Of a stretch of DNA of 64,000 bases, positions 8,850-16,919 are shown piece by piece. Both the position numbers and the translations under genes were made by a program. Every line of letters begins with the position of its first letter. Positions within the stretch are counted from its first letter, which is position 1. The notes under the pieces were generated by a model that was not told the origin of the DNA, did no database searches, and was given only the letters and a program-made list of their open reading frames with translations. The DNA lies in contig CAVONV010000023.1 in assembly GCA_963697355.1 (NCBI GenBank), positions 248,001 to 312,000 on the forward strand, read 5' to 3'. The stretch comes from CAVONV01 sp963697355. GTDB lineage: Bacteria; Acidobacteriota; Vicinamibacteria; Marinacidobacterales; DATDRI01.

Positions 8850-10444
8850 TCAACCTTTCTTCCCTTTCGTTGTCGGCGGCGCGGGATTTCGATGGGAAGA
8901 GATTACGGTAAAGGTCGTACCCTTACCGAGCTCGGAATCCACATCGATTCGGCCTCCGTGCTCCTTCACGATTTTGAAGCAGATGGGTAAACCGAGTCCA
9001 GAGCCGACTCCCACACCCTTGGTCGTAAAGCCCGGATCGAAAATCTTCTCGAGGTTGTCGGGATTGATGCCCACACCGGTGTCGGTGAAGGCAATGGTGA
9101 TGTGATTCCCCTTAGTCCGCGTCGTGATGGTGATTTTTCCTTTGTCCTCGATCGCCTGAGCGGCGTTGACCAGCATGTTCATGAAGACTTGATTGAGCTG
9201 GTTCGGAAAACAATCGATCTCGGGAATTTCGCCGTAGTCTCGAACAACTTCGACACGGTTCTTGAGCTCGTGGTGGACCAGGGTCAGCGTGCTATCGAGC
9301 CCCTCGTGGAGGTCGACCTTTTTGCGTTCGGCTTCGTCGAGACGCGCAAAGTTTCTAAAGCTCCGAACGATCCGAACGATTCGGTCGCACGCGGTCTGGT
9401 TGATCTTGCCGATTCCCCGAGGACATCGAGGGTACGAGTGAGTTGCGGGTCGCTTCGGAACCTCGGCGGGGCGGTTTCAAGAATCTGATGGAGCTTCTCG
9501 AGGGCACGCACCATGACGTCTCCATTGGAGTTGATGGAGCCGACGGGCGTGTTGATCTCGTGCGCCACTCCGGCGACGAGGTTCCCCAAGCTCGCCATTT
9601 TCTCGGATTGCACGAGAGCTGCCTGAGCATGCCGGAGCTCTTGGTTGGTCGATTCCAATTCTTTTGCGTATTGGCGGACCTTTTCGTCGGCCTGCTTGTG
9701 CTCTGTCACATCCTCTACCAGGATCATGCATTCAGGTCGGCGCGTGTCGGGGCTAAAGGTGACAGAGAGGTACCGGTCCTTGTACTCGTGAAGCAATCCG
9801 AGCACGCCGGAACGGCGTTCCAGCACAGCGTTGATCTGAGCTAGATAGTCAGACGGAAAAATCCGTGTCGCTTCGGCTCTGTCCACATCGAGCTCCAACA
9901 AAAGATGCTCCGCGGCATGGTTCATGAAACGGATTCGGCCCTCCGCATCGCATTTGAAGACCGGGAAGGGATTGATGTTGGGCATGTCGGCCCGTTCGAA
10001 AATCTGCCGCTCCAAACGCCGTTTCTCCGTGACGTCTCGGTGAAGAGAAATCCTTCCGAGGTATTGCCCGCTACTGTCCAAAATAGGTGTTGTACGTAGC
10101 GAGATGATTCGAGCGTCCGGGCCGTCGATTTTGAGATCCGTTTCGGTAGTGACGCGAGGATCGATGTCGGGGTTGCTCAACGTGGCTTCAACCGCGCTCT
10201 TTGCTCCCGGATCGAGGGCCTTCAGGATGGCTTTCCGACAGGAGGCGGCATCGGTGCAAGGAGATCTCTTGAGGTCGATTCCGTAAATCTCCGCAAATCG
10301 TTGGTTCGCGAATATGAGATCGCCATTCGGTTCGAATACGACCACACCGTCAGGAATGGCTTCGAGCAGAGATTCCAGCCTCGCTCTGGATACTGGTTCC
10401 GAGGCGTTTCGATCGTTCGGTAGGCTTTCGCGTTTCTCGCTCAT
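8850..10444 (-). CDS. PAS-domain histidine kinase (one frameshift)
   Basis: About 530 residues and apparently cytoplasmic, since no membrane segment is seen. Two PAS modules (residues about 20-135 and 150-260, each ending in RDVTEK/EDVTEHKQ) precede a coiled coil, the HisKA phospho-acceptor box (LVAGVAHEINTPVG) and a HATPase domain (FMNMLVNAAQAI, DTGVGINPDN, GSGLGLPICFKI). A one-base loss in GGGGAATC at about 9420 separates the dimerisation helix from the ATPase. The start ATG overlaps the stop of the cNMP-binding gene (ATGA), so the two are translationally coupled. Its likely targets are the two receivers directly downstream. Confidence 0.88.
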
Positions 10445-10866
10445 GCTCCTGCGGTTTTGACGAGCTTTCTCAATCGGCGGACAAAGGCCTTCAGAATGCT
10501 TTGTCCAAGCTCGGGGTAGTCCAACAATAAGTCATAGAAGTCCTCTCGATCCACTCTGAGAAGAAGGGACTCATCCGTTGTTCGGGCACTCGTGACACGC
10601 GGTTCGGCCTCGAAGAGGTCCCATGCCCCCAGAGCCTCTTCCTCTTCCAGAGTGACCACGTCCTTGCCATCCTTAGCGAGTGCCACCCCACCTCTTATGA
10701 TGATGTAGAGCCCGTCCGTAGGCTGGCCTTCCTCGAAGATGAGGGCTCCTTTCGGGTAGAGGACTTCTTCGGCTATTGACGCGAGAACAGCCAGATCCTC
10801 CGTTCGGGCGGTTGAAAGCAAATCGACTTTTTGGAGGAGCAGTACTTTCTCGACGACCGTATACAT
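10441..10866 (-). CDS. cyclic-nucleotide-binding-fold protein
   Basis: 141 residues consisting almost entirely of one cNMP-binding beta-roll (LYPKGALIFEEGQPTDGLYI, RGGVALAKDG). The phosphate-binding cassette is degenerate: GAWDLFEAEPRVTSA has lost the Glu that contacts ribose but keeps the Pro-Arg, so cAMP/cGMP binding is uncertain. No DNA-binding domain is present. It lies 85 bases downstream of an NTT-HEAT transporter and overlaps the histidine kinase start. A better-preserved paralogue pairs with the second NTT-HEAT gene at 28154. The likely role is a sensor or regulatory subunit. Confidence 0.85.
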   Translation of the reverse strand: MYTVVEKVLLLQKVDLLSTARTEDLAVLASIAEEVLYPKGALIFEEGQPTDGLYIIIRGGVALAKDGKDVVTLEEEEALGAWDLFEAEPRVTSARTTDESLLLRVDREDFYDLLLDYPELGQSILKAFVRRLRKLVKTAGA

Positions 10867-10951
10867 GGCCTCTCTATTTTAGCCTCGATCGAGGCAAAAT
10901 GACGGCTTCTCGCGGAAGAAAAGGGATCTGTCCCTTTTTCTTTCTGTCCGG

Positions 10952-13768
10952 TCAGGCATTGTTGAGACGGTCCATTGTCGAACGGGCCGCTTCGCGAACC
11001 ACGGCCTCCGGGTGCCCCAGGGCATTTTGGACGGCTTGTTGTACGCCGTCGATGCCGAGCTCACCGACGAGCGTCAGTGAGCAGGCGCTCAGCCAGGCAT
11101 CGGGGCCTTCGACGAAGTCCACGAGGGTTTGGTCGAACGAAGGCGTAGGTAGGTCAAAGAGCTGCCGTCCCCGTTGGTCTACTTCCTCCCAAGACTTCGC
11201 CTCGAGCAGAGGCAGGAGCTTCACCTTGTGGTCTCCTTCGAGGAGATTTCCCAGAAACTCCAGCGCAGCCGCTCTCACCGGCGGGCGGCCGTGAACGAGA
11301 CGGTTCCAAGCGTTGAAAACATCTTCGGGCGGGTAGGCTAATCCCAGCAAACGGGAGACACGTTCTAGAGCCAGGTCGAGGCGCTCTTCGAGAGCACGTA
11401 CAAGGAGCGCGGAACTTGCCTGTTCCCGTGGACCTTGGCTGATTGTGAGAACGCTACGCACGCTCCTGCAGTATTGGCGTGCCTCCCAGTCCAAGAGTCG
11501 GTGGACTCCGTCTCGCGGAATCCGGATTCTCGGGTAACTCGCCCTCATTTTTCCCAACGCCCGAATCGTCTGGAAGTGGAGGATGGGGTCGTCATCGGGC
11601 AAACGAGCCAAAAGACGATGAACGATCGTCTGCTCTTCGAATTCCGCGAGAACTCGAGGAAGCGTCCTTCTTATCTCGAGGTCTTGCTGCTCGTCAGCCA
11701 GCAGATTCCAAAGGGGTTCCACAGCCTCCCGGCCATATCGAGCGAGGGCGTTTCGCGCATCTCTTCTCGAGGGCGGACGGTTGAGCTGGGCAATCAACAG
11801 TGGCACAAACTGTTCTTTTCGCGTCCGCCCCGCGCTTTCTGCCGCGGCTCTTGCCACGAGGTTGGTCGTGTCTTCGAGGAGCTCGGACAAGACATCATCG
11901 GCCACTCGATCAGCGCTCATGAATCCCGCCGCTCGCGCGGCGACGGCTCGTTCTTCGGCGATCTCCGACCGATAGAACCGATGGAGGAAATCTCCATCCA
12001 ATGCTTCCTCGAGGAGCGCCGGGGAGTCAGACACGGCGTCGAGGATGGCATGGATCCTGGCAGTGTCAGGGGAGCTCAAACGAGCCTTGATCTCCAGTTG
12101 CCCTTTTTGTGGATCGAACCGAAGGAGAAGTCTCAAGGCGTTCGCTCCTACATTCGGGTCTTGATCGTGGATGAGCTCGTCGAGCTTCTCGACGGGCGGC
12201 GGTTCGGGGCAGTCGTACAGAAGTCGAAGAGCTGCGGATCGAATGGAGGGACTCTCGTGAGATGTCAGCTCGCTTGCCAATTCGACGAGACTTGCGTCAT
12301 CAGTTCCTCTCAAGAGATCGAGCGCATAGAGTGTTTGTTTCTCATCGGCACCGGAAAGGACTTGTTTCAGAACTTTGAGACTTTGTTGATCCTGGACGTC
12401 CGCCGTGAGAGCAGCGATATCGATGTCGCGTCGGGCGAGAGAGCTTCGGAAGGCTTTTTGATACTCGTTTCTCAGTAAAACGGTCAAGACCAACCAGAAC
12501 GCCACGAGAAAGAACACGACTCCGCTCACCTGGGTCACGCTGAGCGACAAGATGGTAGTGGTCAGAAGCAAGATGAGCCCGGCGATACCTCGGCTCATTC
12601 TGTCCACGAACATATCGAGCCAGGCCTTTGCGCGGTTCTTGACCTCGAGGGGCAGGGGGAGCCAGAGAATCTCTACGCTCGACCGGTTGATCGAGTTACT
12701 GAGACCGTCATCAGAAGCTTTGACCAAAGCGGCGGTGATGAGTCCGGGTACCACGATGAATGCGAGGGAGCCGGAGAAGATGGCCAAGGGCAGAGCGATT
12801 AGGCCAGCGCCGATTCCGAGTCGGCTCAAGATTCGCCCGGCCGTAAACAACTGCAAAACAAAAGCAAGAATGCTAATCGCCGCGAAGAAAGTCCCAAAGA
12901 ATTGCGTCATGCCGTCCATGCTGTCGAAGAACTTTTCGGCAATCGAATTGAATTGGTAGTCCACGAGTGTGGAGGTCACGATGGTGACGACCGTAAGCAA
13001 TGTGAGGAATTTGAGATAACGGGAGCGTGCCACTAGGGAGAGTCCGCCTTCGTTGCCTCGAGCGAGACGGCGCATTTCCTGTCGCCTTAGATCGTAATGT
13101 CGCTCGTTGATGCGCTCCCTTTCTTGGATGTTGACCCAGTAACCTAGAAGTCCAATCGCGATGAGCACGCCCGATGCGGCCAGCAATAGTCCCGCGGTTC
13201 CCACTCGGCCCACCAGTGTCGATGTCAGGCCTCCACCCGCGATGGAGCCCAAGATGCCTCCCGCCGCCACGAGGCTGAAGAGTCGCCGGGCCTCGTTCGA
13301 GTAAAAGATGTAGTTGGCAGTAAGCCAAAAGAGCGTCGGCATGACGATGGTGTAAATGCTCACCCAGACGTAGAAAACAAAACCCGTGAAGGGTGTACGG
13401 GTTTCAATAGCCCACCAAAAGATCCCAAGACTGACCGCGAAAAACAGCGCGGCCGCGACGAAAATGTTCTTGAGGTAGAAACGGGAAACGAGTTTGGAGA
13501 AAATCGCGGCCACGAAGCCGACGACGGCGGCCACGACGATATAGACATAGGGGAGATGACTCGCACCATACTGGCTCAAGAAGAGCGAGTTGCGAACGGG
13601 CTTGAGAATGTAGCTTACGGTAATGATGAGACCGAGAAGCGCGAACATGGAGCTGACACGACGGACTTCGCCACGTCGTATGTCGAAAAGCTTGCTCAGT
13701 AAATCGGTCAGCATTGGGTCGGACTCGTCCACCGTTTCTCGAGAAACTCGCCAATTTAACTGTTCCAC
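10952..13768 (-). CDS. NTT/TLC-type nucleotide-transporter-like protein fused to HEAT repeats
   Basis: 938 residues. Residues about 35-440 carry roughly twelve hydrophobic segments; SYILKPVRNSLFLSQYGA and LPYVYIVVAA match the start of the ATP/ADP translocase (NTT/TLC) family. Residues about 450-938 are helical HEAT-type repeats (QTLYALDLLRGTDDASLVEL, SIRSAALRLL, VVREAARSTM) and are presumably cytosolic. In free-living bacteria the substrates of such fusions are unknown; import of ATP is not implied. The frame is intact, in contrast with the broken genes just downstream. The start ATG lies between this gene and a divergent outer-membrane gene. The HEAT half may bind a partner such as the adjacent cNMP-binding protein. 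Confidence 0.85.
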   Translation of the reverse strand: MEQLNWRVSRETVDESDPMLTDLLSKLFDIRRGEVRRVSSMFALLGLIITVSYILKPVRNSLFLSQYGASHLPYVYIVVAAVVGFVAAIFSKLVSRFYLKNIFVAAALFFAVSLGIFWWAIETRTPFTGFVFYVWVSIYTIVMPTLFWLTANYIFYSNEARRLFSLVAAGGILGSIAGGGLTSTLVGRVGTAGLLLAASGVLIAIGLLGYWVNIQERERINERHYDLRRQEMRRLARGNEGGLSLVARSRYLKFLTLLTVVTIVTSTLVDYQFNSIAEKFFDSMDGMTQFFGTFFAAISILAFVLQLFTAGRILSRLGIGAGLIALPLAIFSGSLAFIVVPGLITAALVKASDDGLSNSINRSSVEILWLPLPLEVKNRAKAWLDMFVDRMSRGIAGLILLLTTTILSLSVTQVSGVVFFLVAFWLVLTVLLRNEYQKAFRSSLARRDIDIAALTADVQDQQSLKVLKQVLSGADEKQTLYALDLLRGTDDASLVELASELTSHESPSIRSAALRLLYDCPEPPPVEKLDELIHDQDPNVGANALRLLLRFDPQKGQLEIKARLSSPDTARIHAILDAVSDSPALLEEALDGDFLHRFYRSEIAEERAVAARAAGFMSADRVADDVLSELLEDTTNLVARAAAESAGRTRKEQFVPLLIAQLNRPPSRRDARNALARYGREAVEPLWNLLADEQQDLEIRRTLPRVLAEFEEQTIVHRLLARLPDDDPILHFQTIRALGKMRASYPRIRIPRDGVHRLLDWEARQYCRSVRSVLTISQGPREQASSALLVRALEERLDLALERVSRLLGLAYPPEDVFNAWNRLVHGRPPVRAAALEFLGNLLEGDHKVKLLPLLEAKSWEEVDQRGRQLFDLPTPSFDQTLVDFVEGPDAWLSACSLTLVGELGIDGVQQAVQNALGHPEAVVREAARSTMDRLNNA

Positions 13769-13807
13769 GTTCGCAAAAGCAATTCCTTCACGAAATCGGC
13801 TCTGGCA

Positions 13808-13828
13808 AGCATTGCTGAATGCTATAAT
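13808..13828 (+). promoter_or_regulatory. inverted repeat overlapping a -10 box
   Basis: AGCATT-GCTG-AATGCT (13808-13823) abuts TATAAT (13823-13828) in the divergent gap between the NTT-HEAT gene and the BamA-like gene. A regulator bound to the inverted repeat would block the promoter of the plus-strand cluster. The -35 box is weak. Confidence 0.4.
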
Positions 13829-13916
13829 GATCCTCCCCGTAGGCAGCGGGCGATCGGGTTCGTCTGCTTCGCCGTGGAAAAGAAGAACGCTTTGACCCGA
13901 TAGACAAGTGTTCTAT

Positions 13917-15161
13917 ATGTCTAGAAAAATGATTTGGATTCTCTTGGTTTCGTGGTGTCTCGCCTCGAGCCCGGTGGTGGCCCAAGAGGAAGCATCTGAA
14001 GAGAAGAAGACCGCTTCGACACGCCAAGAGATTCTACGTCGCGAGAGGGAAGAAAAGGCGAAGAACCTCGAGCCCTACGAGGTTTCATCGACGGAAGCGC
14101 GCATCCGTGGTTTTGAGAAGATCAAGTTCCCACAAAACATCTTTGTCAAAGGCTGGCGGGGATTCCGACCGGTCATCGGAGGAATGCCTTCCGGCTCAGG
14201 TTTCGTACTCGGCGGCGGCTACGCTCACGGTTTGGAAAACCAGTACTTTCTGTTTCAAGCCAATGGCCGCTATTCGACAAAGGGGTACACCACCGCCGAC
14301 GCGGAGATCATATACCCCACACCGCAAGAGCAACGGCGATTCGAGATCAAAGGCCGAACGGAGTACCGCGATCTCACCTCACTAAACTTCTTTGGTATCG
14401 GCAACGAAACGAGCCAGGACGACGAACAAACCTATTTACTGAATGACCGAAGCGCCTATTCCTATTTGTGGCTCAATCCCCGCGGACTCCTGTCTTTCGG
14501 GGCCGAGGTGGGTTGGTACAGCGCTGAGACCGGACCCGGAGACGATGAGGAGCCCGAAGACAGCTTGACCGACCGTGGACTTCCGGGCTTCGGTATACCC
14601 AGAAATGACTATGGCGTCGCGGGCGGATGGGTGGAGTTCGATCTTCGCGACAAGTGGGAAGAGCCCCCAGTGGGCGTGGAGGCCCGCGTCACCGTCCTTC
14701 GTTTCGAAGACCTGGACGAGAACGATTTCGACTTCACTCGTATCGTCGCGGACATCAAGGGTTACATTCCTCTCGGTTATCGCAATCGGATCCTAGCCGT
14801 TCGATTTCGAACGTCACATTCGGATAGAGAGGAGGGCTCCTTGGTACCTTTCTATTTGATGGAAACACTGGGTGGGGCAAAGAACCTCCGGGGTTACGAT
14901 GAGTTCCGGTTTCGAGATCGGAGAAATTTTCTTCTGTCCGCTGAATACCGCTGGGAGGTTTGGGCGTTCGTGGACATGACAGTGTTTGTGGATACGGGCA
15001 AGGTGTTCTCGGATATGGACGACTTCAATTTCAAGGATTTGCACACGGGTTACGGCTTCGGATTGCGGATCCACACGCCGGGAGGATTTCGAATGCGGTT
15101 CGATTTGGCCCGGAGTGTGGAAGGCGTCAAATTCCACGTAAGCGGCGGACCGAGCTTTTAG
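13917..15161 (+). CDS. BamA/TamA-family outer-membrane beta-barrel protein
   Basis: 414 residues from the ATG at 13917 (a GTG at 13908 is also possible). A signal peptide ends at VVAQ. A charged stretch (EEKKTASTRQEILRREREEK) follows, then a barrel of the bacterial surface antigen type: GGAKNLRGYDEFRFRDRRNF holds the conserved (V/I)RG(Y/F) motif of the last barrel strands, and the protein ends in Phe (SGGPSF), the usual C-terminal signal for barrel insertion. No POTRA domains are visible, so it is shorter than BamA. It is the first gene of a co-directional cluster; the next gene starts 2 bases after its stop. Confidence 0.8.
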   Translation: MSRKMIWILLVSWCLASSPVVAQEEASEEKKTASTRQEILRREREEKAKNLEPYEVSSTEARIRGFEKIKFPQNIFVKGWRGFRPVIGGMPSGSGFVLGGGYAHGLENQYFLFQANGRYSTKGYTTADAEIIYPTPQEQRRFEIKGRTEYRDLTSLNFFGIGNETSQDDEQTYLLNDRSAYSYLWLNPRGLLSFGAEVGWYSAETGPGDDEEPEDSLTDRGLPGFGIPRNDYGVAGGWVEFDLRDKWEEPPVGVEARVTVLRFEDLDENDFDFTRIVADIKGYIPLGYRNRILAVRFRTSHSDREEGSLVPFYLMETLGGAKNLRGYDEFRFRDRRNFLLSAEYRWEVWAFVDMTVFVDTGKVFSDMDDFNFKDLHTGYGFGLRIHTPGGFRMRFDLARSVEGVKFHVSGGPSF

Positions 15162-15163
15162 TG

Positions 15164-16819
15164 ATGGCCAAAACGATGGTTGGCTTGCTGGTGTTGCTCC
15201 TGGTACTCGTGCCCTCTCGACTCGAGGCTCAGAAATACTATCCGGACGATCCTGTGAAGAAGGATATGTACCTCGTCGATGTGGAGAAAGAACCAACGGA
15301 GGTCGAGCTCAGCGACTACTACGATCGTTTCTCTCACATTTTTCACGATTTTGGAGAGTCCGCGATTGGCAGCGAGGCCCTCAACGTCAACACCCTGGAC
15401 GAAGTTCCCGACAGTGTTTGGTTCACCAATCGCCATGGCACAAAACGCATGAGCCCGGATGAGCTCGCGCGAGGTCCCAACCGCGGCACCGGTCCGGATC
15501 CGAAGGAAAAGTGGCTGGTCTTTAGGGGTAAGAGCCAAGGGCTGACCCCTGGTTTTCAAATCAAAGACGAGAAAGGGGACCGGTACGTCATCAAGATCGA
15601 TCCGGTGGAGGTTCCGGAAATCGCCTCTGCTGCAGAAATCATTGCGACGAAAATTTTCCACGCTATCGGGTACAACGTACCGGAGAACTACATCGTCTAT
15701 CGTCGCCCGGGAGAAATCGAAATCGAGCCCGGAACTATGGTGGAAGATAAGTTTGGAGACAAGGTCCCCCTGACTAGATTCCGCTTCGACAGGATGACCC
15801 GGCGCGTTCCTCTTCGTCCCGATGGTACCTCGAGGCTCGTGGCGAGCAAGTACATTGCAGGGAAACCCATTGGCCCCTTTCGCTATTATGGGACCCGTAG
15901 CGACGATCCAAACGACATCGTTCCCCATGAAGACCTGCGTGAGCTGAGAGGCCTAAGGCTCATCTCGGCATGGACCAATCACGATGATACGCGGGCTCAA
16001 AATACGCAAGATAGCTGGGTCGAGGAGAACGGTCATCGCTTCATTCGGCATTACATGATGGACTTCGGGTCGACGTTTGGCAGCGGCTCGGTGGACATGC
16101 AATATGCCCATTTGAGCTTCCACTACTCGATGGACTTCGACATGATGAAGCGGAATCTGAAAGGCTTCGGCTTTCACGTGCCGAAATACCGGAGAGCCGA
16201 GTGGCCGGAGTTTCCAAAGTACGAAGCGGTGGGACGATTCGAAGGGAATCTCTTCGATCCCGAGGAGTGGAAAAACGACTACCCCAATCCGGCATTCATT
16301 CGAATGACCCCGCGGGACGCCTTCTGGGCGGCCAAGCTCATCATGAGCTTCACCCGGGAGGAGCTCGAGGCGATTGTCGAGACCGGCGAGTTCAGTGATC
16401 CCGATAACGCCACCTACTTTCTCGAAGTACTCCTCGAGCGGCAACGCAAGTGTGGCGAGTTCGGCATCAACGGTGTGAATCCCCTGGATGAGTTTCGTGT
16501 GGTCAACGACCAACTCGAGTTCGTCAACATGTCCGACAAATACGGTTTCACGGAGGGGTCAACCGAGTACCGAGTCAAGTGGTCTGTCTTCAACAACGAA
16601 GACGGTTCAGTTCAGCCTCTCAGAGGGCCCTTGGTGCAATCGGCGACGAGCTCGGCGCTTCCTGAAGTTGATTACTTTCGCCGACATGAGCACCTCTACC
16701 TGCTCGCCGAGATTCACACTCTCAACAACAAGTACCCTCATTGGAACAAGCCAACCAGCGTGTATCTACGACCAAAAGGGCAAGGTTACGAGGTCGTCGG
16801 AATTGAGCGGGAGTCCTAG
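15164..16819 (+). CDS. secreted protein with an atypical protein-kinase-like core
   Basis: 551 residues with a cleavable signal peptide (MAKTMVGLLVLLLVLVPSRLEAQ). No family is recognised with certainty. The order of motifs suggests a kinase-like fold of the HipA/CotH/FAM20 kind: DRYVIKID (lysine, about residue 142), AAEIIATKIFHAIG (helix-C-like Glu), NHDDTRAQN (about residue 269, catalytic-loop-like) and MDFGSTFG (about residue 298, DFG-like). The start follows the upstream stop by 2 bases with no strong ribosome site, so translation is probably coupled to the BamA-like gene. It would act in the periplasm or at the surface. The kinase reading is an inference. Confidence 0.6.
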   Translation: MAKTMVGLLVLLLVLVPSRLEAQKYYPDDPVKKDMYLVDVEKEPTEVELSDYYDRFSHIFHDFGESAIGSEALNVNTLDEVPDSVWFTNRHGTKRMSPDELARGPNRGTGPDPKEKWLVFRGKSQGLTPGFQIKDEKGDRYVIKIDPVEVPEIASAAEIIATKIFHAIGYNVPENYIVYRRPGEIEIEPGTMVEDKFGDKVPLTRFRFDRMTRRVPLRPDGTSRLVASKYIAGKPIGPFRYYGTRSDDPNDIVPHEDLRELRGLRLISAWTNHDDTRAQNTQDSWVEENGHRFIRHYMMDFGSTFGSGSVDMQYAHLSFHYSMDFDMMKRNLKGFGFHVPKYRRAEWPEFPKYEAVGRFEGNLFDPEEWKNDYPNPAFIRMTPRDAFWAAKLIMSFTREELEAIVETGEFSDPDNATYFLEVLLERQRKCGEFGINGVNPLDEFRVVNDQLEFVNMSDKYGFTEGSTEYRVKWSVFNNEDGSVQPLRGPLVQSATSSALPEVDYFRRHEHLYLLAEIHTLNNKYPHWNKPTSVYLRPKGQGYEVVGIERES

Positions 16820-16919
16820 CTTTCATCGCTTGATTTCGTTGGCTACGGGATCGTCACTCAGAAGCGCTGTTATGCAATACGCTCTCGTCATCACAGGTTG
16901 AGTCTTTGGAGGCAATGTG

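Noticed and set aside
11435..12478. 347-codon open frame on the plus strand
   Set aside because: It lies entirely antisense to the HEAT-repeat region of the NTT-HEAT gene, which has clear family features; the plus-strand translation has none.
14960..15163. Upstream extension of the kinase-like gene into the barrel gene
   Set aside because: The frame is open, but the signal peptide begins at the ATG at 15164, two bases after the barrel stop.
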